Source of the DNA: CAYLSO01 sp964386525
Lineage (GTDB): Bacteria > Eisenbacteria > RBG-16-71-46 > DASYSL01
Direction of reading: 5' to 3'
Length of the DNA: 8,551 nt
Assembly: GCA_964386525.1 (NCBI GenBank)
Contig: CAYLSO010000259.1
Span: 1 to 8,551 of the forward strand
In this document: positions 1 through 6,265 of the stretch, piece by piece
How the letters are laid out: the number at the start of each line of letters is the position of its first letter
Numbering within the stretch: position 1 is the stretch's first letter
Translations under genes and position numbers: made by a program
Notes under the pieces: model-generated
What the model was told of the DNA's origin: nothing
The model's database searches: none
Seen by the model: only the letters and a program-made list of their open reading frames with translations

Positions 1-623
1 TGCCCGGCGGCGGCGCCGAGATCCTCTCCGACCGCGTGCGCCGGCGCCTGGGCCCCAAGAAGGGCCCCTCGGAGCGCTGGCTCGAGGTGCACCGCGCCGC
101 GCACGCCCTCGGCATGCGCTCCACCGCCACCATGATGTACGGGCACCTCGACACCGCCGAGGACCGGCTCGAGCACCTCGACGTGGTGCGCGCCCTGCAG
201 GACGAGGCGCTGGCCGGCGGGCAGCCGGGCTTCACCGCCTTCGTGCCGTGGTCGTACAAGCGCGACGGCAGCGTGCTCGCCAACAAGGTGCGGCGCACCG
301 CCGGCGCGGCGCAGTACGTGCGCGTGCTGGCGGCGGCGCGGCTCTACCTCGACAACGTCGACCACATCCAGGCGTCGTGGTTCTCGGAGGGCAAGCGGGC
401 CGGGCAGATGGGGCTGCTCTTCGGGGCGGACGACTTCGGCGGGACGCTCTACGAGGAGAACGTGCACAAGGCGGCGGGCCACGTCGTGCAGACCACGCTC
501 GACGAGACCCTCCTGCTGATCCGCGAGGCCGGCTTCACGCCGGCCCAGCGCACCACGCGCTACGAGATCCTGCGGGTGGACGAGGCGCCGGCCGCGCCGG
601 AGTGGGCGGAAGCGCGCGGCTAG
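1..623 (+). CDS. mqnC: Cyclic dehypoxanthinyl futalosine synthase MqnC, 3' part
   Basis: This is the C-terminal 206 residues (codons from base 3) of a radical SAM enzyme of the futalosine menaquinone pathway, which cyclises dehypoxanthine futalosine. The gene is open to the left edge, so the N-terminal part carrying the CxxxCxxC iron-sulfur motif lies outside the window. What is visible is family-typical: PGGGAEIL at the edge, then ATMMYGH, LQDEA, GFTAFVPWSY, LDNVDHIQASW, GADDFGGTLYEENV and a terminal GFTPAQRTTRYEIL. The IQASW, ADDFG and QRTTRYEIL segments favour MqnC over its sister MqnE (aminofutalosine synthase), which usually reads IKAYW in the same place. MqnC proteins are roughly 350-380 residues, so about 150-170 residues are missing. 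The stop lies 20 nt from the convergent stop of the exonuclease gene. mqnD, acting on the product of this enzyme, lies nearby on the other strand. The GTG at 36 is internal, not a start. Confidence 0.88.
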   Translation, partial: PGGGAEILSDRVRRRLGPKKGPSERWLEVHRAAHALGMRSTATMMYGHLDTAEDRLEHLDVVRALQDEALAGGQPGFTAFVPWSYKRDGSVLANKVRRTAGAAQYVRVLAAARLYLDNVDHIQASWFSEGKRAGQMGLLFGADDFGGTLYEENVHKAAGHVVQTTLDETLLLIREAGFTPAQRTTRYEILRVDEAPAAPEWAEARG

Positions 624-643
624 GCGCCGCCGCGGGGCGTCCC

Positions 644-1399
644 CTACCGCCCCAGCGCCTTGCGCACGTGGGCCATCACTTCCGGGGAGAAGTCTCTGTC
701 GAGGATCCACTGCAGGTAGTCCGGCTCGCTGGCCGCCAGCTCGCGCAGCGAGCGCCCGCGGCGCGAGCCGAAGTTCACCACCACCTCGCTGCCCACCAGG
801 ATCAGCTTGCCCTCCGCGTCCACCCAGGCGGCGTCGCGCAGTGCGGCGCTCAGCGCGGCCGGATCGGCCGGCAGGTCGGGGTAGCGCTCGAGCTGCGCCT
901 GCAGCACGTCGCGGGCCGCCGCCGCGTCCACCGCCGAGTCGTGAGCCCCGGCGAGGTCGCGCCCGAGGTAGAAGCGGCAGGCCGCGCTCAGGTCGCGAGG
1001 CTCGCGGCGGTGGAAGATGACTTGCGCGTCGAGCACCGCGCGGCCCTCGAGCGAGAAGGCGGCACCGGCGCGGCGGAACTCGGCGAGCAGCAGCGGCAGG
1101 TCGAAGCGGCTGATGCCGAAGCCGCCCAGGTCGGCGTCCTCGAGGAACTGCGCGAAGCCCTTGGCCAGGCGCTCGAAGGGCGGCTCGCCGCGCACGTCGT
1201 CGTCGGTGATGCCGTGCACGGCGGTGGCCGACGGCGGGATGGGCATACCGGGATTGACCCGCCGCATGCGCTCCTCGGCGCGGCCGTCGGGCCACACCTT
1301 GATCGCCGAGATCTCGACGATGCGGTCCTTCTGCAGCACCAGCCCGGTGGTCTCGAGGTCGAGCCAGACGATCGGACGGGTGAGGCGCAGCTTGCCCAT
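644..1399 (-). CDS. DEDDh 3'-5' exonuclease with ExoX-like C-terminal domain
   Basis: A 251-residue protein of the DnaQ/DEDDh exonuclease superfamily, expected to remove nucleotides from DNA or RNA 3' ends using two metal ions. All catalytic positions are visible: ExoI motif WLDLETTG (D14, E16), ExoII GFGISRFDLPLL (D100) and ExoIII AHDSAVDA (H153, D158), plus the family-typical HGITDDDV around residue 62. The C-terminal 50 residues (NFGSRRGRSLRELAASEPDY, then LQWIL) resemble the small domain found at the end of exodeoxyribonuclease X-like proteins. The ATG at 1397-1399 was chosen because it lies just ahead of the ExoI strand and follows a G-rich tract. The frame stays open upstream, but that part runs antisense-free inside mqnD in another frame and reads as Arg/Pro-rich shadow sequence. 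It sits 8 nt after mqnD and is very likely co-transcribed with it. A role in repair or end-processing is inferred from the family; no direct link to menaquinone is evident. Confidence 0.88.
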   Translation of the reverse strand: MGKLRLTRPIVWLDLETTGLVLQKDRIVEISAIKVWPDGRAEERMRRVNPGMPIPPSATAVHGITDDDVRGEPPFERLAKGFAQFLEDADLGGFGISRFDLPLLLAEFRRAGAAFSLEGRAVLDAQVIFHRREPRDLSAACRFYLGRDLAGAHDSAVDAAAARDVLQAQLERYPDLPADPAALSAALRDAAWVDAEGKLILVGSEVVVNFGSRRGRSLRELAASEPDYLQWILDRDFSPEVMAHVRKALGR

Positions 1400-1401
1400 G
1401 A

Positions 1402-1409
1402 CTCCCCCT
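1402..1409 (-). promoter_or_regulatory. Ribosome binding site of the exonuclease gene overlapping the mqnD stop
   Basis: On the minus strand the mqnD stop codon TAG runs directly into GGGGGAGTC and then the ATG at 1399. The AGGGG part ends 5 nt before the start, so the ribosome binding site shares bases with the mqnD stop codon. This supports the start choice and suggests coupled translation of the two genes. Confidence 0.6.
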
Positions 1410-2256
1410 AGCCCACCACCACGAGTTCGGGGGCGCGCGGGATGAGCCCGCGCGCCGCCGCCCGCTCGTAGAGCGCGCCGAGCGCCCGCTCGCCCTCGGG
1501 GCCGAGGTCGAGGGTGTCGGCGTTCACGTACATGTCGATGAAGCGGCGCCCCACCTCGCGCTCCAGGCCGCGCCCGTAGCGCAGGGCGTAGTCGAGCGCT
1601 TCCTCCTCGTGGGCGCGCGCATACTCGATGCTGGCGCGCAGGGCACGGCTCGCGGCGTCGGCCAGCGGCCGGCCGAGGTCGCGGCGCACGACGTCCAGGC
1701 CCAGCGGCAGCGGCAGTCCGGTGTCGGCGCGCCACAGCTCGCCGAGGTCGGCCAGCCGACGCACGCCGTGGTCGGCGAAGGTGAGCTGGCCCTCGTGGAT
1801 GATCACGCCGGCGTCGGCCCGGCCCTGCGCCACGTCGTCGAGGATGGCGTCGAAGGGCCGCTGCACCGCGCGGCAGGCCGGGGCGTAGAGGGCGAAGACG
1901 AGCGCGGCCGTCGTCCCCGCGCCCGGCAGGGCCACCGTGCGGCCCGCGAGGTCTTCCAGGCCGGCCAGCGGCCCGCCGGCGCGCGCCACCACTATGGGGC
2001 CGTAGCCGCGCCCCACGCTCGCCCCCGTGCGCATCACCCAGTAGCGGTCGGCCAGGCGCGCGTACGCGTGCGCCGAGACCGCGGTGATCTCCAGCTCGGC
2101 CGACTCGGCGCGGCGGTTCAGCGACTCGATGTCCTCGAGCACGTGCTCGACGCGGTAGCCCTCCACCGTCACGGCGCCGGCGGCGAAGCCGTAGAACATG
2201 AAGGCGTCGTCGGGGTCGGGGCTGTGGCCGAAGCGAAGCACGTGCGTGGCGGGCAC
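1408..2256 (-). CDS. mqnD: 1,4-dihydroxy-6-naphthoate synthase MqnD
   Basis: A 282-residue enzyme of the VitK2_biosynth (MqnA/MqnD) family. MqnD converts the cyclic dehypoxanthinyl futalosine made by MqnC into 1,4-dihydroxy-6-naphthoate. MqnD-type motifs are visible: FGHSPDPDDAFMFYGFA (residues 9-25), TAVSAHAYARLADRY (58-72), GASVGRGYGPIVVA (78-91), LPGAGTTAALV (110-120) and IHEGQLTF (153-160, containing the conserved His-Glu), then ADTGLPLPLG. The IHEGQLT and SPDPDDAFMF signatures separate it from the chorismate dehydratase MqnA. Length matches the family (about 270-290). The GTG start is supported by GGAGG four bases upstream. It is the first gene of a probable two-gene transcript with the exonuclease. 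The enzyme is a soluble cytoplasmic protein. Other futalosine genes (mqnA, mqnE, mqnB) are not in the window. Confidence 0.92.
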   Translation of the reverse strand: MPATHVLRFGHSPDPDDAFMFYGFAAGAVTVEGYRVEHVLEDIESLNRRAESAELEITAVSAHAYARLADRYWVMRTGASVGRGYGPIVVARAGGPLAGLEDLAGRTVALPGAGTTAALVFALYAPACRAVQRPFDAILDDVAQGRADAGVIIHEGQLTFADHGVRRLADLGELWRADTGLPLPLGLDVVRRDLGRPLADAASRALRASIEYARAHEEEALDYALRYGRGLEREVGRRFIDMYVNADTLDLGPEGERALGALYERAAARGLIPRAPELVVVG

Positions 2257-2260
2257 GGGT

Positions 2261-2265
2261 CCTCC
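2261..2265 (-). promoter_or_regulatory. Ribosome binding site of mqnD (decides GTG start)
   Basis: The minus strand reads GGAGG, ACCC, then GTG at 2256. This strong Shine-Dalgarno match with short spacing selects the GTG start, giving a protein that begins just before the first beta strand of the MqnD fold. Confidence 0.7.
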
Positions 2266-2290
2266 GGAAGAGTGGGAATCGCTGCAAGCG

Positions 2291-2318
2291 CGGGCCGGGG
2301 CGGCTGCGAGGCGGCCCG
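2291..2318. terminator. GC-rich inverted repeat downstream of the M23-type gene
   Basis: CGGGCCG at 2291-2297 is matched by CGGCCCG at 2312-2318 with a 14-nt loop, in the 127-nt gap between the M23-type gene and mqnD. It could act as a terminator for the upstream gene, or be a leader structure of mqnD. No T-tract follows on either strand, and the background is very GC-rich, so this is a weak call. Confidence 0.25.
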
Positions 2319-2321
2319 GGC

Positions 2322-2351
2322 ACTATGTCGGCTCCGGCCGCCCCTCGTCCA
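2322..2351 (-). promoter_or_regulatory. Possible mqnD promoter
   Basis: On the minus strand TGGACG (2346-2351) and CATAGT (2322-2327) are separated by 18 nt; each matches four of six bases of the sigma-70 consensus. They would place transcription start about 50-60 nt before the mqnD start. The match is modest and no other candidate in the gap is better. Confidence 0.25.
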
Positions 2352-2383
2352 CCGCTGTCGCGCCGCCGCTGGCGCCGGCCCGC

Positions 2384-3580
2384 TCAATCGCCGCGCCGCA
2401 CCCGCTGGCCGGAGACCGGCTCGCCGCGCTTCACCGGCTGGTCGTCGGCCACGTAGTCCGCGAAGACGGCGGGCAGGCAGTCCGCGGCTTGCGGCTTGGG
2501 TCCGTTCTGCAGTTGGTACTGCACGTGCGGCTCGCCGCTGGCCCCGGAGTTTCCGCACAGCGCGAGGGTGTCCCCTGGCGCCACCTCCTGGCCGACCCGC
2601 ACGAACACCGACCAGCGCTTAAGGCACGAGAGCACCGAGAATTCGCCGTTGCCGTGGTCGATGACCAGGGTATTGCCGTACGGCTTGTTGAGATTGGTCT
2701 TGCCGGGGGCGTTGTCGGCGACGCCGTCGGCGGCCCACGCGATTTTGCCCGCTGCCGGGGCCACCACCGGCTGCCCGTAGGAGTAGTAGTAGTCGTTCGC
2801 CCCGCCGCCGCTCACGGCGCGGTTGCCGTCCTTCACCACTGCGAAGTCGAGCGCGAAGCGCTCGTCGGGCAGCACGGCGTGGTAGTTCTGCTCCATGGTG
2901 CGGCCGCCGGCCGTCACCAGCCACTCGCCGCGCACCGGCAGGCGCAACTCGGTCTTGGGCTGGTAGTTCTCGAACTTGCTGTCGTAAGGCCTGGCCTCGT
3001 TGCGCACACTGAAGCCGGAGATCTTGCCGTCCGGGTCGAAGGCGATGCGCACCACCAACGGCACCGGCGCCTTGCTGTACCGGCAGTAGGCGTTGTAGAG
3101 GATGCGCCCCTCCTGCCGCCGCCCGCCGTCGCGCAGGCAGTACTGGAAATCGCCGAACTCCTCCGTTCCCTCCTTGAAGGCCTTCTCGAACTTGCCGAAG
3201 CTGCCGGCGGCGGCGCGGCCCGGCTCGCTGAACTGGTCCCACAGGCCCTTGACGTTGCCCGCCAACAGCAGCGCGTGCTGGCGGCGGCCGTGGCCCACCG
3301 CCGCCGAGCTGTCGCGGATGGCGGCCGCCGTCTTCTCCAGATTCGGGTCGGGTGCCGTCGCCGGATCCGGCTTCACGGCCGGCTGGGGCGTCGGCTTCGG
3401 CGCCGGCTGCGGCGCGCCGGGTGTCGCCGGCTTAGCGGGTGTCACCTGGCCGGTCGCGGGTTTGCCGGGAGCCGGCGCGGCCGGCTGGGCCGCCGGGGCC
3501 CGCCGTCCGGACGTCAGGAGCAAGGTGACGCAGAAAACGAGGACAGCGAGAGAGAGCAAGAAGCCAACTGGGAATCGCAA
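2384..3580 (-). CDS. Exported LytM/M23-like protein with degenerate metal site
   Basis: A 398-residue envelope protein. It begins with a hydrophobic export segment (RFPVGFLLSLAVLVFCVTLLL, a signal anchor or signal peptide), followed by a Pro/Ala/Lys-rich linker (about residues 28-75). A central domain (about 85-215) resembles the DUF3887-type N-terminal domain that precedes some M23 peptidases. The LytM/M23 beta-sheet domain spans about 240-370: RFALDF, QPVVAPAAGKI, YGNTLVIDHGNGE, VRVGQEVAPGDTLALCGNSG and PHVQYQLQ. Active M23 enzymes cut peptidoglycan cross-bridges with Zn bound by HxxxD and the HxH motif. Here the HxxxD position reads R241xxxD245, the HxH reads H352-V-Q354, and the catalytic YxHL position reads S-C319-L. 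It is therefore probably not an active peptidase but a binding or regulatory protein, as known for some LytM proteins such as EnvC and NlpD. The TTG start is supported by a GGAGG box. An upstream H in NYH (residue near 233) might substitute for one ligand. Confidence 0.8.
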   Translation of the reverse strand: MRFPVGFLLSLAVLVFCVTLLLTSGRRAPAAQPAAPAPGKPATGQVTPAKPATPGAPQPAPKPTPQPAVKPDPATAPDPNLEKTAAAIRDSSAAVGHGRRQHALLLAGNVKGLWDQFSEPGRAAAGSFGKFEKAFKEGTEEFGDFQYCLRDGGRRQEGRILYNAYCRYSKAPVPLVVRIAFDPDGKISGFSVRNEARPYDSKFENYQPKTELRLPVRGEWLVTAGGRTMEQNYHAVLPDERFALDFAVVKDGNRAVSGGGANDYYYSYGQPVVAPAAGKIAWAADGVADNAPGKTNLNKPYGNTLVIDHGNGEFSVLSCLKRWSVFVRVGQEVAPGDTLALCGNSGASGEPHVQYQLQNGPKPQAADCLPAVFADYVADDQPVKRGEPVSGQRVRRGD

Positions 3581-3588
3581 GGTATGGA

Positions 3589-3593
3589 CCTCC
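3589..3593 (-). promoter_or_regulatory. Ribosome binding site selecting the TTG start of the M23-like gene
   Basis: The minus strand reads GGAGG, eight bases, then TTG at 3578-3580, which opens directly onto the hydrophobic export segment. No ATG or GTG lies between this box and the signal sequence. The frame is open further upstream to beyond 3900, but that part is low-complexity Arg/Ser/Pro-rich and overlaps queG. Confidence 0.7.
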
Positions 3594-3699
3594 GCTGATG
3601 AGTGGCTCGGGACGCCGGGCGCCGAGAGGGCGCGCGGGCGCGTTCTCCCGTCCTCCCCAGGATGACGCTGGCGGACTGGCGGTCGCGAAACCGTTTTCC

Positions 3700-3729
3700 A
3701 TTCTACCAGCCGGAGGAGACTCGCGGTAA
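3700..3729 (-). promoter_or_regulatory. Probable promoter of the M23-like gene
   Basis: On the minus strand a near-consensus -10 box TAGAAT (3700-3705) lies 18 nt downstream of a weak -35 match TTACCG (3724-3729). It would give a 5' leader of about 110 nt in front of the TTG start. The 205-nt divergent gap between this gene and queG is otherwise without a recognised feature on the plus strand. Confidence 0.35.
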
Positions 3730-3785
3730 GTCCCGTGGTAGCCTCGGGCGGCCCGGTCCCCCCCGGGGGGAGCGGCGAGCGCGCC

Positions 3786-4928
3786 ATGACCCCTTCGGAC
3801 TCTCTGGAACAGCAGCTCAAGAGCCTCGCCCTCGCCGACGGGGCGGCGGCCGTGGGCATCGCCCGCGTGGAGGGCGACGCCGCGGACCTCGACCGGCGCC
3901 GCCTGCGCCGCTGGCTCGCCTCGGGCTTCGCGGCGGGCATGGGCTACCTCGGCGCCCGCGAGGACCGCCGCGCCGACCCGCGGCTCTCCCTGCCGGGCGC
4001 GCGCTCCGTGGTGGCGGTGGCGTACGACTACGCGTTCCCCGCGGAGAATGCCGGGGCCGAGGCGCGCCGGGCCGTCGCCGGGGCCGGGCGCGTTGCCCGC
4101 TACGCGCGCGGCCGCGACTACCACCGCATGCTCCCCAGGAAGCTCGGCCGCCTGCTCGCCTTCCTGCAGACCGAGCGCCCGGGCACGGCCGGCCGCGTCT
4201 ACGTCGACGCCGGACCCGTGCTGGAGCGCGCCTGGGCGGCGCGCGCCGGCCTCGGATGGGTGGGCAAGCACTCGCTGCTGCTGCGCCGTGACGGGGGTTC
4301 GTGGTTCCTGCTGGGCGTGTTGCTCACCGACTGCGACCTGGCCCCCGACGCCCCGGCCGAGGAGCTCTGCGGTGCCTGCGTCCGCTGCCTCGCCGCCTGC
4401 CCCACCGGCGCCATCGTGGCCCCCTACCAGGTGGACGCGGCGCGCTGCATCTCCTACCTCACGATCGAGCTGCGCGGCGCCATCCCGCTCGCCCTGCGCC
4501 CGCTGATCGGCGACCGTATCTTCGGCTGCGACGACTGCCAGGAGGCCTGCCCGTGGAACGAGCCCGCCGCCGCCGCCCGGCTCGCCGACTTCGCGGCCCG
4601 CCCCGGAGTGCTCGACACGCCGCTGGCCGACTGGCTCGACCTCGGCGAGGCGGAGTTCCGTGCGCGCTTCGCCGGCAGCCCCATCGCCCGCGCCCGCCGC
4701 GACGGCTTCCTGCGCAACGTGTGCGTCGCGCTCGGCAACCGCGGCGAGCCCGCGGCAGTGCCGCGTCTGGCCCGCGCTCTGGCCACGGATCCCGACGCCC
4801 TGGTGCGCGCCCACGCCGCGTGGGCCCTCGGCCGGATCGGCGACGCCGAAGCGGCGGAGGCGCTCCGGGCCGCCGCAGCCGCCGACGCCGACCCCGCGGT
4901 GCGCAAAGCGGCGGCGGAGACCCTGTGA
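3786..4928 (+). CDS. queG: Epoxyqueuosine reductase QueG
   Basis: A 380-residue cobalamin-dependent iron-sulfur enzyme that reduces epoxyqueuosine to queuosine at tRNA wobble position 34. The N-terminal cobalamin-binding region contains GMGYLGAREDRRADPRLSLP (residues 51-70). The catalytic aspartate is D141 in VDAGPVLERAWAARAGLGWVGKHS. The two [4Fe-4S] clusters are provided by CGACVRCLAACP (C195, C198, C201, C205), C221 in CISYLTIE, and GCDDCQEACPWN (C248, C251, C255): all eight cysteines are present. The last 70 residues form HEAT-like repeats (VCVALGNRGEPAAVPRLARA, HAAWALGRIGDAEAAEAL), as in longer QueG proteins. The ATG was chosen because family homology begins there; it has only a weak ribosome binding site (GGCGAG, 6 nt away), and the frame is open upstream to a GTG at 3735. 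It overlaps the next gene by four bases. No queA, queF or tgt is present here. Confidence 0.95.
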   Translation: MTPSDSLEQQLKSLALADGAAAVGIARVEGDAADLDRRRLRRWLASGFAAGMGYLGAREDRRADPRLSLPGARSVVAVAYDYAFPAENAGAEARRAVAGAGRVARYARGRDYHRMLPRKLGRLLAFLQTERPGTAGRVYVDAGPVLERAWAARAGLGWVGKHSLLLRRDGGSWFLLGVLLTDCDLAPDAPAEELCGACVRCLAACPTGAIVAPYQVDAARCISYLTIELRGAIPLALRPLIGDRIFGCDDCQEACPWNEPAAAARLADFAARPGVLDTPLADWLDLGEAEFRARFAGSPIARARRDGFLRNVCVALGNRGEPAAVPRLARALATDPDALVRAHAAWALGRIGDAEAAEALRAAAAADADPAVRKAAAETL

Positions 4929-5713
4929 GCCAACCGCGGCGGGCGCGCCGCTTCCTGATCGTGGGCGGCGGCTGCTACGGCACCCACTTCGCCCGCTCGC
5001 TCCTGCGGGCGCGCGAGCGGCGCAAGCTGCCGGGCGACGAGATCTGGGCGATCGACCGGGCAGGCGACTGCGCCGCGGCCGCTCTGACCCCGCGAGCCGG
5101 ATTCCGGATCGTGGCCGCGGACTGGGAGGAGTTCTTCGCGGACTATCTGCACGGCTGGCGGGAGGGTTCCGGGCAGCGCGAGGAGGATCTGCTGGTGCCC
5201 TCGCCGCTCGCCCCGCAGCTGTTCGGGAGCTGGCTGGCGCGGTCCCTGGCGGGCGAGGTCCGGCTCGCGGAGGTGCCCCCCCCGCTGCTGCCCGACACGC
5301 CCCTAGCCCTCCTCACCGGCACGCGGCTCGCCGTCTCCTTCGCGGAGTGGCGCTGCCCCGCCCACTGCATCGAGCCCGCAGTCTGCCCGGCCACCCGGCA
5401 GCCACGCACCTGGGAGGTCCCGCTGGCGCTGCGGGCCTACGCGCGCGACCTGCGCGCCGCGGGCGTCGTGCCACTGGTCGGGCCGTTCGCCGGCCGCGTG
5501 ACGCATCTGGTGGAGGGCGTCGGGGTCTTCCCGCTGATGGACTGGGCGCGCGCGGCCCGCGCCCTGCGCTCGACGCTGACGGACCCGGAGGCACCGCCCG
5601 CCGCCTACGCGCTGGTGGGCACGGTCTCAGGCTGCCACGGCGCGGCGTCGCTGCTGCGGGCCTCGCGGGAGGACACCGCCCAGGCAGCGGACCGCCCTGC
5701 AGGTCGAAGGTGA
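4925..5713 (+). CDS. Uncharacterised Rossmann-like protein with a CPxHCxEPxxCPxT motif
   Basis: A 262-residue soluble protein of no recognised function. It opens with a Rossmann-type nucleotide-binding loop, FLIVGGGCYGTHFARSLLRA (residues 10-29), followed by an acidic strand end IWAIDRA (40-46), the usual place for an NAD-ribose-binding acid. DWEEFFADYL lies at 66-75. A cysteine cluster EWRCPAHCIEPAVCPATRQP (C144, C148, C154) looks like a metal or iron-sulfur site, and a VGTVSGCHGA segment (C237, H238) lies near the end. I recall similar conserved hypothetical proteins in high-GC deltaproteobacteria but no assigned role. The GTG start overlaps the queG stop (GTGA), with GGAG five bases ahead, so the two genes are translationally coupled. 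A dinucleotide-binding, redox-active protein tied to QueG or to iron-sulfur electron supply is possible, but this is inference. The last four codons lie within a repeat shared with the downstream archease gene. Confidence 0.75.
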   Translation: MSQPRRARRFLIVGGGCYGTHFARSLLRARERRKLPGDEIWAIDRAGDCAAAALTPRAGFRIVAADWEEFFADYLHGWREGSGQREEDLLVPSPLAPQLFGSWLARSLAGEVRLAEVPPPLLPDTPLALLTGTRLAVSFAEWRCPAHCIEPAVCPATRQPRTWEVPLALRAYARDLRAAGVVPLVGPFAGRVTHLVEGVGVFPLMDWARAARALRSTLTDPEAPPAAYALVGTVSGCHGAASLLRASREDTAQAADRPAGRR

Positions 5714-5762
5714 CGCGCTACAGGTCGAGTCCTGGGGGCGCTACAGGTCGAGCTTGACGCGC
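5700..5762. repeat. Reiterated archease 3'-end sequence
   Basis: A perfect 15-bp direct repeat, GCGCTACAGGTCGAG, lies at 5715-5729 and 5738-5752 (period 23). CAGGTCGA occurs three times (5700, 5721, 5744). In addition, 5700-5717 matches 5744-5761 at 15 of 18 positions. The rightmost copy is the end of the archease gene itself (codons for R-V-K-L-D-L-stop on the minus strand). The leftmost copy, read on the minus strand, encodes R-V-T-F-D-L followed by CAG where the true copy has the stop TAG. The block spans the stop codons of both convergent genes. Confidence 0.75.
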
Positions 5763-6229
5763 GCCATCCAGAGTGACGGGCCCGGCACGAGCTCCAGACC
5801 GATGTAGGACGCCGCCTTCACCTCGCGGCCCGGCGTTGCCTGGCCCTCGGGCCACGGGCAGCCCTTCACCTTGGCGGTGAGGCCGCTGTCCTCGAGGCGG
5901 CGGAAATCCACCTCGGTCCACACGGCCCGGTGGCGCTCGGTGAGGAACAGGAGCTGGTTCATCCAGTTCACGAGGAGGTCATCCCAGCCGTCCGCCTCCA
6001 GCTCGATCACGTCCTCGGCCGCCGGGTCGCCGTCCGGGTCGGGCACCTGCGTGCGCGCCAGCGCCCAGGCCGCCAGCCGGAAGAGATCCGGGGCGGAGTG
6101 GCCGCGCAACTCGACGGTCAGATCGCTGGCGTGCGAGCGGAACTCGACCGAGCCGTAGGGCGTGCGATGTCGGTCCATCGCGGCGCCGGCGCCGCCTGGG
6201 GTCTCGGATGTCGCGTCTCTCTTATCCAT
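5741..6229 (-). CDS. Archease-family protein
   Basis: A 162-residue protein of the archease family (about 140-170 residues), known as small metal-binding activators of the RNA ligase RtcB in tRNA splicing and RNA repair. Visible family features, in order: YGSVEFRSHASDLTVEL (H33, D36; the HTAD motif), LFRLAAWALA, DGWDDLLVNWMNQLLFL (81-96), REVKAASYIGLEL (135-147; the IKAxTYH motif) and a C-terminal MARVKLDL with the conserved penultimate Asp (D161). The His usual in the TYH part is Ile here. About 25 residues precede the first conserved strand; the internal ATG at 6178 (MDRHRTPYG) is an alternative start, and neither start has a clear ribosome binding site. The gene lies 36 nt after the four-CxxC gene and probably shares its promoter. 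No rtcB is in the window. The family assignment rests on motif pattern and length. Confidence 0.72.
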   Translation of the reverse strand: MDKRDATSETPGGAGAAMDRHRTPYGSVEFRSHASDLTVELRGHSAPDLFRLAAWALARTQVPDPDGDPAAEDVIELEADGWDDLLVNWMNQLLFLTERHRAVWTEVDFRRLEDSGLTAKVKGCPWPEGQATPGREVKAASYIGLELVPGPSLWMARVKLDL

Positions 6230-6265
6230 GGCCCGCGCAGTTCGAAGTCGGTCGGTGCGGATCGC

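Noticed and set aside
1400..2323. The exonuclease frame stays open upstream through mqnD, giving an apparent 559-residue protein.
   Set aside because: The upstream 308 residues are Arg/Pro/Gly-rich with no family motif and overlap mqnD in another frame. The MGKLRL start directly precedes the ExoI motif.
2198..3598. Long plus-strand open frame (466 codons) opposite the M23-like gene.
   Set aside because: Its translation is low-complexity (Ala/Val/Arg/Gly), typical of antisense frames in GC-rich DNA, while the minus strand encodes a recognisable exported LytM domain.
3758..3770. Palindromic run CCCCCCC-GGGGGG upstream of queG.
   Set aside because: No loop is available for a hairpin, and homopolymer runs of this kind are common in such GC-rich DNA; no regulatory role can be supported.
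3432..4814. Minus-strand open frame (460 codons) opposite queG.
   Set aside because: queG has all eight cluster cysteines and the catalytic Asp on the plus strand; the antisense translation has no coherent motif.
4301..4924. The frame of the Rossmann-like gene is open far upstream inside queG.
   Set aside because: That portion is Arg/Pro-rich shadow sequence; the coupled GTG at 4925 has a ribosome binding site and leads straight into the nucleotide-binding loop.
6172..6195. GGCGCCGGCGCC palindrome near the archease start.
   Set aside because: It lies within the coding frame (Gly-Ala codons) and reflects GC-rich codon use; no evidence for a separate site.
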